From an uncultured Bacillus sp. (GTDB lineage Bacteria > Bacillota > Bacilli > Bacillales > DSM-1321): a DNA stretch of 11,251 bases. Each line of letters starts with the position of its first letter. The first letter of the stretch is position 1. The translations under genes were made by a program, and so were the position numbers. Positions 6,734 through 11,251 of the stretch are shown here, one piece after another. The stretch covers positions 1 to 11,251 of the forward strand of contig CAKQBC010000049.1 of NCBI GenBank assembly GCA_934215995.1. The letters run 5' to 3'. The notes beneath the pieces were generated by a model, which was given only the letters and a program-made list of their open reading frames with translations, searched no databases and was not told the DNA's origin.

Positions 6734-6760
6734 TTTCCCCTAAAGGAGCCAAAGCGAAAC
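6734..6760 (-). promoter_or_regulatory. Weak sigma-B-like promoter of the CBS-domain gene
   Basis: On the minus strand GTTTCG (plus 6755-6760) and GGGAAA (plus 6734-6739) are separated by 15 nt. The -10 is good, the -35 has two mismatches. I see no convincing sigma-A pair in this leader. Confidence 0.3.
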
Positions 6761-6836
6761 CAGGTGATGAGGAGAAAGAAACCCGCTCGTGACCGGATAC
6801 CGGAAAGGTGCCCTTATAGCCATCCGGCAGCAATGC

Positions 6837-6865
6837 AAAAAACCGGGAAGATTCCTCCCGGTTTT
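6837..6865 (-). terminator. Terminator of trmL
   Basis: On the minus strand a perfect 10-bp stem (arms 6839-6848 and 6856-6865, AAAACCGGGA type) with a 7-nt loop is followed by T residues (complement of 6837-6842). The outer arm contains part of the trmL stop codon (6864-6866). Confidence 0.88.
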
Positions 6866-7337
6866 AGTGAAGATGATGGTAATTCTGTTGGCGAAGGGCC
6901 TCATAAACAAGAATGGCAGCCGTATTGGACAGATTCAGCGAACGGATATTGTCGTTCATCGGAATCCGCAGGCAACGGTCGATGTTCTTCTCGATGATTT
7001 CCTTCGGAAGCCCTTTTGTTTCCCTTCCGAATATAAAATAGTAATCCTTATTCAGGTCACTGTAATCGAATGTTGTATGAGGCTTTGTGCCGAACTTCGA
7101 TAAGTAGAAATACTCTCCGCCCTTCGTTTTTTCAAAAAACTCATCAATGCTGTCATAGTAATTGATTTTGACATGCTCCCAATAGTCCAGGCCGGCTCTT
7201 TTCAGCATTTTGTCATCTGTCGAAAAGCCAAGGGGACGGATAAGATGCAGAATTGTGTCCGTACCGGCGCATGTCCTTGCGATGTTTCCCGTATTGGCGG
7301 GTATTTCAGGTTGATATAATACTACATGGATTGCCAC
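6864..7337 (-). CDS. trmL: tRNA (cytidine(34)-2'-O)-methyltransferase TrmL (CspR)
   Basis: The 157-residue protein is a minimal SPOUT (SpoU-class) methyltransferase with the trefoil-knot S-adenosylmethionine site. Motifs are PEIPANTGNIART at 10-22 (motif 1, with the conserved Asn and Arg), FGRETKGLP at 103-111 (motif 2) and IPMNDNIRSLNLSNTAAI at 125-142 (motif 3). TrmL methylates the ribose of the wobble nucleotide C34/cmnm5U34 in tRNA-Leu isoacceptors. B. subtilis calls it CspR and places it beside yhbB and near prkA, as here. The start is GTG 7337 with AGAGGTGA about 6 nt upstream; no better ATG exists. It has its own extended -10 promoter in the 68-nt gap behind the yhbB-like gene. Confidence 0.95.
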   Translation of the reverse strand: MAIHVVLYQPEIPANTGNIARTCAGTDTILHLIRPLGFSTDDKMLKRAGLDYWEHVKINYYDSIDEFFEKTKGGEYFYLSKFGTKPHTTFDYSDLNKDYYFIFGRETKGLPKEIIEKNIDRCLRIPMNDNIRSLNLSNTAAILVYEALRQQNYHHLH

Positions 7338-7378
7338 CTTTGTTCACCTCTGAAAAAGATCTTAAAGCACATTTCTAC

Positions 7379-7387
7379 ATTATAGCA
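7379..7387 (-). promoter_or_regulatory. Extended -10 promoter of trmL
   Basis: On the minus strand TGCTATAAT occupies plus 7379-7387: a consensus TATAAT preceded by a TGN extension. The -35 region is poor, as usual for extended -10 promoters. It is in the short gap between the yhbB-like stop codon and trmL. Confidence 0.6.
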
Positions 7388-7405
7388 TGCTTTTCCATTC
7401 ACCGC

Positions 7406-8266
7406 TTATGCATCATCCACGATCGTATAGAACTTATACTGGATATTCGGGGTATAGGCTGATGAATCCAGGTACGACCAATACCGGTGGCGGCTGTCGT
7501 ACGTATGCGCATTCACGAGCGGCATTCCGTAATAATCCTTTGCCGTTACAATCGTGTTGTGATTGAATCGCCCATCGCCTTCAAAGTCATAACAGATGAT
7601 ATCCCCGAGAAGCAGTTCCTCCGGCGAAGAAACCTCCCGTGTCCTTAGACCTTCAACAGAATTCTGAAGGTACAGATTCAGTGCATGGGCGACAGCCCAG
7701 CTGTAGCTCCATACATCCCCGCTGTACCACCAGCCCCTGGATCGGTTCGGCTGTCCCCGCATCGGGGCACCTCCTGCCCGCAGGCATTGGGAAATATAAT
7801 TTGTACAATCATTTTCAAAGGACTGGTACGCTGGGTTGTATTCATTCCACCAAGTATCCGCATACTTGACGGCCTGGAGACGGTCATACACAAACGGGGC
7901 ACGCATTTCCGTTGAAGCAATTTTTTCTCCCATAGGCTCCGCAAGTTCAGGTTTCGGGATTTCCGCGTCGGATACGAGCTCCCCTTTCCGGAAAACAGCT
8001 TCCCTGCATTCCATTTCTTCTTCCAGATACATCAGCTCCTCCTGCTTGATCAGGTATTGCCAATGAACCTTATACCTGGTTTCCTGGTCTTCTCCCCTAT
8101 CGAAGCCGGATTGGATGGAACCCTTCGCATGGACACGGACGATTTCGGCATTCCGGCTCTGCATCAATTCCGTTTTTGCTATGGCTTTCCGGTCCCCTGT
8201 TCCGGCTGGCTCCATTACATATTCCTCGCATCGTTTTTGAAGCATTTCCTCAAGCTGTTTGATCAA
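7406..8266 (-). CDS. yhbB: Amidase-domain protein (YhbB-like, Amidase_6)
   Basis: The product (286 residues from TTG 8266) has an N-terminal region of about 120 residues, rich in Glu, Arg and Lys and probably helical, and a C-terminal Amidase_6 domain. Domain hallmarks are YADTWWNEYNPAYQSF, the nucleophile context NDCTNYISQCLRAGG with Cys154, and FNHNTIV with His236, the expected Cys-His pair of a papain-like (CHAP/NlpC-like) fold. No signal peptide or membrane span is seen, so it would act in the cytoplasm or in a mother-cell/forespore compartment unless released by lysis. B. subtilis yhbB lies between queG and cspR. The TTG 8266 start is preferred because AAAGGGGG (8276-8283) lies 9 nt upstream; the in-frame ATG at 8275 directly abuts that site. 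Substrate, peptidoglycan or other, is unknown. Confidence 0.82.
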   Translation of the reverse strand: MIKQLEEMLQKRCEEYVMEPAGTGDRKAIAKTELMQSRNAEIVRVHAKGSIQSGFDRGEDQETRYKVHWQYLIKQEELMYLEEEMECREAVFRKGELVSDAEIPKPELAEPMGEKIASTEMRAPFVYDRLQAVKYADTWWNEYNPAYQSFENDCTNYISQCLRAGGAPMRGQPNRSRGWWYSGDVWSYSWAVAHALNLYLQNSVEGLRTREVSSPEELLLGDIICYDFEGDGRFNHNTIVTAKDYYGMPLVNAHTYDSRHRYWSYLDSSAYTPNIQYKFYTIVDDA

Positions 8267-8364
8267 AATAGCCATCCCCCTTTCGCTTCATTCTATGAAG
8301 TGAATGGCCGAAAAAGTAAAGGGATATTGCGATTGTGCCTGTTCTTTCTAATGCTCAAATCAGG

Positions 8365-9012
8365 CTATTCAGCATGGGACATGTTCTTTTTGTCCCTTAA
8401 CAGCATTTCAGGGATAGCGTTTCTTTTATAAAGGATCCCTATTGCCTCGATGATGCCTGAGGGTATTTTTTTAGGGAAATACCTGGAGTGGTAGTAACGG
8501 AAATAGGCTATCTTCAAGTCGTGCCATTGCCTGCAGGGCACAGTCTGCTTAAACCTTGCCACATCTATCACCTTGATTTCCTGATCCGGGGTGATCAGGA
8601 TATTCCTCAGATGGATATCGGAAGGATTCAGCCCCATTTCCCTTGAAAGCTGCAGGGCATGGTCGATTTCCTCCACTTGCCTTTCATTAATCTTAATGCC
8701 TTTGTTTAAACACTCAAACAATGTCCAACCCATAATATAATCGATCACAATGTAATTTTCCCCGGTTTCATATATAGAAGGGAACTGCGGCATTTGTCCA
8801 AGCGATTCGTATATTTCTCCCTCGAGCCTTGCTATATACTGAAATTTAGGAGGAAACACTTTAATCACTTTATCTGTATTTTTCACACGGAACACACAGG
8901 CACTCCGTCCCCTCCCTACCAATGATAAATCCTCATGGCAGGAGCGAAAATCCATTTTTCCATAGATTGATGGCTTAAAAATGACGCTTTCTGCATAGTT
9001 CCTATAATCCAA
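8365..9012 (-). CDS. yrzF: YrzF-like serine/threonine protein kinase
   Basis: From TTG 9012 the product has 215 residues and keeps a compressed kinase core. GRGRSACVF at 33-41 is the glycine-rich loop, VIK gives Lys51, and Glu64 could be its helix-C partner. The catalytic loop reads PSDIHLRNI at 130-138, with Asp132, His134 and Asn137 in an atypical order. IDVAR at 149-153 places Asp150 where DFG is expected. These deviations are the pattern I associate with B. subtilis YrzF. The start was chosen because GGGAG (9022-9026) lies 9 nt upstream of TTG 9012; the TTG at 9021 directly abuts it. No membrane segment is seen. The terminator-like hairpin at 9056-9096 separates it from the yugP-like gene. 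Its substrate is not known. Confidence 0.85.
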   Translation of the reverse strand: MDYRNYAESVIFKPSIYGKMDFRSCHEDLSLVGRGRSACVFRVKNTDKVIKVFPPKFQYIARLEGEIYESLGQMPQFPSIYETGENYIVIDYIMGWTLFECLNKGIKINERQVEEIDHALQLSREMGLNPSDIHLRNILITPDQEIKVIDVARFKQTVPCRQWHDLKIAYFRYYHSRYFPKKIPSGIIEAIGILYKRNAIPEMLLRDKKNMSHAE

Positions 9013-9044
9013 GGAAGACAACTCCCTTTATATACATTTGTTAT

Positions 9045-9096
9045 TAAAAAGACAAAGTGCGTATCTGTTTCGTCATCACATAACGAGATACGCACT
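9045..9096 (-). terminator. Terminator of the yugP-like gene
   Basis: A perfect 11-bp inverted repeat (AGTGCGTATCT at 9056-9066 with AGATACGCACT at 9086-9096) encloses a 19-nt loop. On the minus strand it is followed by TTTGTCTTTTT, so it would end the transcript of the metallopeptidase gene before the kinase gene. The long loop and distance (about 57 nt after the stop) leave room for another role. Confidence 0.7.
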
Positions 9097-9153
9097 CTTC
9101 ATTATATTGAAAATAAAACTGTACGGTGACTGTTCACAATACCTTTAACCCGC

Positions 9154-9834
9154 TTAATCTTCGTCGTTGTTCATCCCTATGAACATGAGGACAAACCTGG
9201 CAAGTTCAACAATCGCTACCAGAGTGGCTGCAACATACGTCATGGCCGCAGCGTTGAGCACTTTACGGGCTCCGCCTTCTTCATCATTCCGGATCAAGCC
9301 CGAACCAACCATTTGCGATAAAGCACGAGAAGAGGCATTAAACTCGACCGGCAACGTAACGACCTGGAACAATACGGCTGCCGCCATCAGGAAGATACCA
9401 ACCAAAATCAAGTTGGCGCTTTGGAGAAGCATCCCTCCCAAAATGACAATAAACGACATGCTCGACCCAAAATTCGCTACAGGCACAAGTGAATGCCTAA
9501 GCCTTAACGGGGCATAGTTGACCTGGTCCTGAATGGCATGGCCGACTTCATGGATGCCAACGGAGATCGCTGCAACTGAAGTGCCGTGGAAGTTATTGCT
9601 GGATAGCCTCACCACTTTATTCCTCGGATCATAATGGTCTGATAATTGTCCCGGGACTTCCTCCACACCTACATGGTACAATCCGTTGTCATTAAGTACT
9701 TTTCTTGTGGCTTCAGCACCAGTCAGGCCTGAAGAAGCAGGCACCTCCAAATATTTAGCATAGGTTCTCTTTAAATAGAGCTGAACTAAAAGCGGTACAG
9801 CCATGATTATAATAAAATAAACAAGGTATCCCAA
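9154..9834 (-). CDS. yugP: Membrane zinc metallopeptidase (YugP-like, Zn_peptidase_2)
   Basis: The 226-residue membrane protein has an N-terminal helix (about 4-20), the zinc-binding motif HEVGH at 95-99, two adjacent hydrophobic segments (about 125-160) and a final helix (about 200-220). PVEFNAS at 162-168 provides Glu164 as a probable third zinc ligand. This layout matches the YugP family of putative membrane zinc peptidases, whose substrates are unknown. The TTG 9834 start is preferred: AAGGAGG lies 7 nt upstream, and the nearer ATG is out of frame. It heads a minus-strand run but is followed by its own terminator. It is divergent from the toxin-immunity pair, with about 300 nt between them. 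Peptidase activity is inferred from the intact HEXXH motif. Confidence 0.92.
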   Translation of the reverse strand: MGYLVYFIIIMAVPLLVQLYLKRTYAKYLEVPASSGLTGAEATRKVLNDNGLYHVGVEEVPGQLSDHYDPRNKVVRLSSNNFHGTSVAAISVGIHEVGHAIQDQVNYAPLRLRHSLVPVANFGSSMSFIVILGGMLLQSANLILVGIFLMAAAVLFQVVTLPVEFNASSRALSQMVGSGLIRNDEEGGARKVLNAAAMTYVAATLVAIVELARFVLMFIGMNNDED

Positions 9835-9841
9835 TGTACAT

Positions 9842-10025
9842 CCTCCTTTTTATCATTCATTCTTGCGGGATCCTGTAATCGGTTGAATAAATATGCTTCA
9901 TGCAAGGACGGGATTTCCATCTGTGCCGGGCAGCAGCGCCCCGATGCTTTCAAACCGTCACGTGATAGTTCAGTGCATACTTCCCTTTTTGCATATAGAC
10001 ATCCCAGACTTCATTCTATAAGGGT
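9842..10025. other. Non-coding interval left of the toxin cassette, possible decayed coding remnant
   Basis: Apart from the Shine-Dalgarno site of the yugP-like gene at its left edge, this stretch has no gene that I can support. On the minus strand, codons from 10015 down to 9953, bounded by TAG and TGA, read like a protein C-terminus (VWDVYMQKGKYALNYHVTV) but lack a start with a ribosome binding site. A 42-codon plus-strand frame (9893-10021) overlaps it and has no ribosome binding site. I read this as a possible remnant of a deleted gene. Confidence 0.3.
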
Positions 10026-10067
10026 TTTATTAAAAAAAGCTTAAGATTTTTCGCTTTTTTTAATAAA
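10026..10067. terminator. AT-rich perfect inverted repeat, possible bidirectional terminator
   Basis: A 15-bp perfect inverted repeat, arms 10026-10040 and 10053-10067 (TTATTAAAAAAAGC core), has a 12-nt loop and T-rich/A-rich arms on both strands. It lies between divergent genes, upstream of the lipoprotein promoter, where no terminator is required by the present gene order. It may insulate the cassette or be left from a lost gene. Confidence 0.5.
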
Positions 10068-10097
10068 GTGCTTATTCCTCTCCGCAGTGCATGCAAT

Positions 10098-10126
10098 TTC
10101 ATTAAAATCGATGATATGTGTATACT
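10098..10126 (+). promoter_or_regulatory. Candidate promoter of the lipoprotein toxin-immunity operon
   Basis: TATACT (10121-10126) is a good -10 element; TTCATT (10098-10103) is 17 nt upstream and matches the -35 consensus at three of six positions. The predicted transcript would begin very close to the Shine-Dalgarno site GAGGTG before ATG 10145, leaving a short leader. Confidence 0.5.
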
Positions 10127-10144
10127 CGTGACTGAGGTGAAAAG

Positions 10145-10642
10145 ATGAGAAATAAGTTTTTGCTATGGATGATTTCAGCCATCTTCCTGATTCTCGCCAG
10201 CGGCTGCAGCATGGCGTTTGAACCAGATCAGAATACTGTTCCAGGTGAATCCATCCTGGATGAAATGGAGGGCCCTCCCAAAAACGGGCATACACTTGAA
10301 AGGCACGTCGGGAAAACAATCGAAGAATTGAAGGAAAGGCTGCAAACGGAGAATATAACCGGCGCAAGTACCTATTACACAAAGGAATTGGCGACAGAAG
10401 CTGTTTTGGAAAGCCTGGAGTTTCACGATGGCCTTATTAAAGACTGGCTCGGGAATTCCAATAGGGACCGTCTCGTCTTGCATACAGAACATTCATTTGC
10501 CGTGGGCCAAACAGTGCTACGTAAGGACATGCGAGTCGTTAAAGATGTGAAGCAAACGACAACCGTCCTTGCAAAAGACCCGGACAGTGAATTAAAGTAT
10601 AAGATCATCACTTCCTATCCAAATGAAAAACGGGGGAATTAA
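10145..10642 (+). CDS. Lipoprotein with a CdiA-CT-type RNase A-like toxin domain
   Basis: The product has 165 residues. Residues 1-21 form a lipoprotein signal peptide: a positive start (MRNK), a hydrophobic core and the lipobox ASGC with Cys21. After a short linker, residues 48-160 match the bacterial RNase A-like domain of CDI toxins: GHTLERHVGKT near 48-58, a helix through Arg65, ASTYYTKELATEAV, and the final KIITSYP. From memory, the Yersinia kristensenii CdiA-CT uses His, Arg, Thr and Tyr; here His54, Arg65 (11 residues later), Thr156 and Tyr158 are in corresponding positions. The mature protein would be anchored outside the cytoplasmic membrane with a nuclease domain facing outward. GAGGTG precedes ATG 10145 by 5-6 nt. 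The next gene, a CdiI-like immunity gene, starts 2 nt after the stop. A non-toxic role of the domain is possible; activity is inferred. Confidence 0.85.
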   Translation: MRNKFLLWMISAIFLILASGCSMAFEPDQNTVPGESILDEMEGPPKNGHTLERHVGKTIEELKERLQTENITGASTYYTKELATEAVLESLEFHDGLIKDWLGNSNRDRLVLHTEHSFAVGQTVLRKDMRVVKDVKQTTTVLAKDPDSELKYKIITSYPNEKRGN

Positions 10643-10644
10643 CT

Positions 10645-10920
10645 ATGTATCCAGAGTTCGAATACTTTTTGGAATCCTATTGCACGCTTAGCATCAATCA
10701 GGATGAAGCTAATGAACTAATCAATCAGTATATCGAAAATGAACATGATGACAGCAAAAGCCGCTTGAAATCAGAAATAAAGAACATGATAGATCATGGT
10801 CATATTGAAGCGGCCCGGCAATTGATTGAAGAGACCGGCAACAGAATCCTTTCCCGGAAAGAGACCATTGACTGGCTCACATACATATTGGGTGAATTAG
10901 AAAAAGGTGACCCGGCCTAA
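10645..10920 (+). CDS. CdiI-like immunity protein of the RNase A-like toxin
   Basis: A 91-residue, acidic, all-helical-looking cytoplasmic protein. It begins MYPEFEYFLESYC, which resembles the YPELxxFLGAYF opening of the CdiI immunity family, and has the family's later features: an acidic middle helix (LINQYIENEHDD), an EIKNMID helix and a closing WLxxIL motif (WLTYILGELEKG). Length is typical for CdiI. CdiI proteins bind and block their cognate CDI toxin domain in the cytoplasm. ATG 10645 lies 2 nt behind the toxin stop, and CGGGGG at 10631-10636 is its Shine-Dalgarno site inside the toxin's last codons, so the genes are co-expressed and probably translationally coupled. Sequence similarity is moderate; the assignment rests equally on partner and position. 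Confidence 0.75.
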   Translation: MYPEFEYFLESYCTLSINQDEANELINQYIENEHDDSKSRLKSEIKNMIDHGHIEAARQLIEETGNRILSRKETIDWLTYILGELEKGDPA

Positions 10921-10941
10921 CATGGCCGGATCACCTTTTTT
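10906..10941. terminator. Strong bidirectional terminator between the immunity gene and queG
   Basis: GGTGA-C-CCGGCC (10906-10917) pairs with GGCCGG-A-TCACC (10924-10935), 11 pairs with one internal mismatch and a 6-nt loop containing the immunity-gene stop codon. TTTTTT follows (10936-10941), and the left side is A-rich, so the convergent queG transcript can also end here. Confidence 0.92.
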
Positions 10942-10964
10942 CGTGTCGGACAGCAGGCTTTAGA

Positions 10965-11251
10965 CTACACATTCTGCAATGCTTTCTCTATTTCCGAAAG
11001 CACTTCCTGCTCCTGCTCTTTCTCAAGGGCTTCCGTAAGTAGGCGCTGCCCATCCTCTGTATTGATCTGACCGATTGCCCAAGCAGAGATAGCCCTCATA
11101 TCCGGCCTAGGGTCGGTGAGCAGCATCTCTTTAAGCTCAGGCAAAGCCGCTTCTTCTTTAAAGAAGCCCAGGGCAATGACTGCATTCCGCTGAATCGGTT
11201 TTTTTCCTCTCCACGCTCCAGAAACATGCCCGAATGTCTGCTTGAATTCAC
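10965..11251 (-). CDS. queG: Epoxyqueuosine reductase QueG, C-terminal HEAT-like part
   Basis: Only the last 95 codons are inside the window; the frame is open at the right edge and stops at TAG 10965-10967. The visible sequence opens EFKQTFGHVSGAWRGKKPIQ and continues RNAVIALGFFKEE, a DPRPDMRAISAWAIGQI repeat and a charged end (EKEQEQEV). This is the C-terminal HEAT-repeat-like tail of QueG, whose N-terminal part binds cobalamin and two [4Fe-4S] clusters to reduce epoxyqueuosine to queuosine in tRNA anticodons. The cofactor-binding residues lie outside the window. In B. subtilis queG is yhbA, adjacent to yhbB; here the toxin cassette, yugP and yrzF homologs come between. No start codon is visible because the gene is cut. 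Confidence 0.88.
   Translation of the reverse strand, partial: EFKQTFGHVSGAWRGKKPIQRNAVIALGFFKEEAALPELKEMLLTDPRPDMRAISAWAIGQINTEDGQRLLTEALEKEQEQEVLSEIEKALQNV

Noticed and set aside
6727..6792. 21-codon hydrophilic plus-strand frame between the CBS gene and trmL
   Set aside because: Lies in the leader of the CBS gene on the opposite strand and has no ribosome binding site; no terminator of its own.
8289..8296. CATAGAAT sigma-E-like -10 element before the yhbB-like gene
   Set aside because: The implied transcript start would fall on the Shine-Dalgarno site, and no -35 element is present at the right distance.
8376..8395. GGGAC...GTCCC hairpin near the end of the yrzF-like gene
   Set aside because: Short stem lying within the coding sequence, with no T tract on the minus strand.
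9893..10021. 42-codon plus-strand frame ending just before the AT-rich hairpin
   Set aside because: No ribosome binding site and no promoter; composition is not protein-like, so the close hairpin alone does not make it a gene.
1..11251. Search for CRISPR arrays, tRNAs, rRNAs, insertion sequences and integrases
   Set aside because: No spaced repeats, cloverleaf-like genes, transposase-like frames or attachment-site pairs were visible by reading; genes are intact and densely packed.

Overview
The window reads as chromosomal DNA of a low-to-moderate GC, endospore-forming member of the Bacillaceae (Bacillus sensu lato). The reasons are AAGGAGG-type ribosome binding sites, frequent TTG/GTG starts, the sporulation-linked proteins PrkA and YhbH, and a backbone that follows the Bacillus subtilis yhbA (queG) - yhbB - cspR (trmL) - prkA - yhbH neighbourhood. 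The genus cannot be fixed from sequence reading alone. No rRNA, tRNA, CRISPR array, transposase or phage gene was seen.

Layout from left to right. 1-288: the end of an FTR1/EfeU-type iron permease (+) with its terminator. 508-1680: yhbH (-), the von Willebrand A-like partner of PrkA. 1903-3216: a two-gene + strand thiosulfate/sulfur import operon, a YeeE/TsuA transporter plus a TusA-like YeeD/TsuB protein. 3280-3816: two small unrecognised minus-strand genes, a membrane-anchored coiled-coil protein with a good sigma-A promoter and a 58-residue hydrophilic protein with a sigma-B-like promoter. 3885-5780: prkA (-). 6046-6138: a 30-codon membrane micropeptide (+). 6244-6675: a two-CBS-domain protein (-). 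6864-9834: a minus-strand run of trmL, a yhbB-like amidase-domain gene, a yrzF-like kinase and a yugP-like zinc metallopeptidase. 10145-10920: a + strand pair encoding a lipoprotein with an RNase A-like toxin domain and a CdiI-like immunity protein. 10965-11251: the C-terminal end of queG (-).

PrkA and YhbH are a conserved functional pair (YeaG/YeaH in enterics), but here they are separated by about 2.2 kb carrying the thiosulfate operon and the two small genes. The YeeE-type channel and its TusA-like partner would together import and process thiosulfate sulfur.

The most notable element is the 10145-10920 cassette. It encodes a predicted membrane-tethered nuclease of the CdiA-CT RNase A superfamily with its apparent catalytic residues intact. 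Its likely immunity gene starts 2 nt after the toxin stop, and terminator-like hairpins flank the pair on both sides. It sits between queG and the genes that normally follow, which suggests accessory cargo in a conserved backbone. Possible sigma-B promoters (one good, two weaker) and one possible sigma-E promoter suggest stress and sporulation control at this locus.
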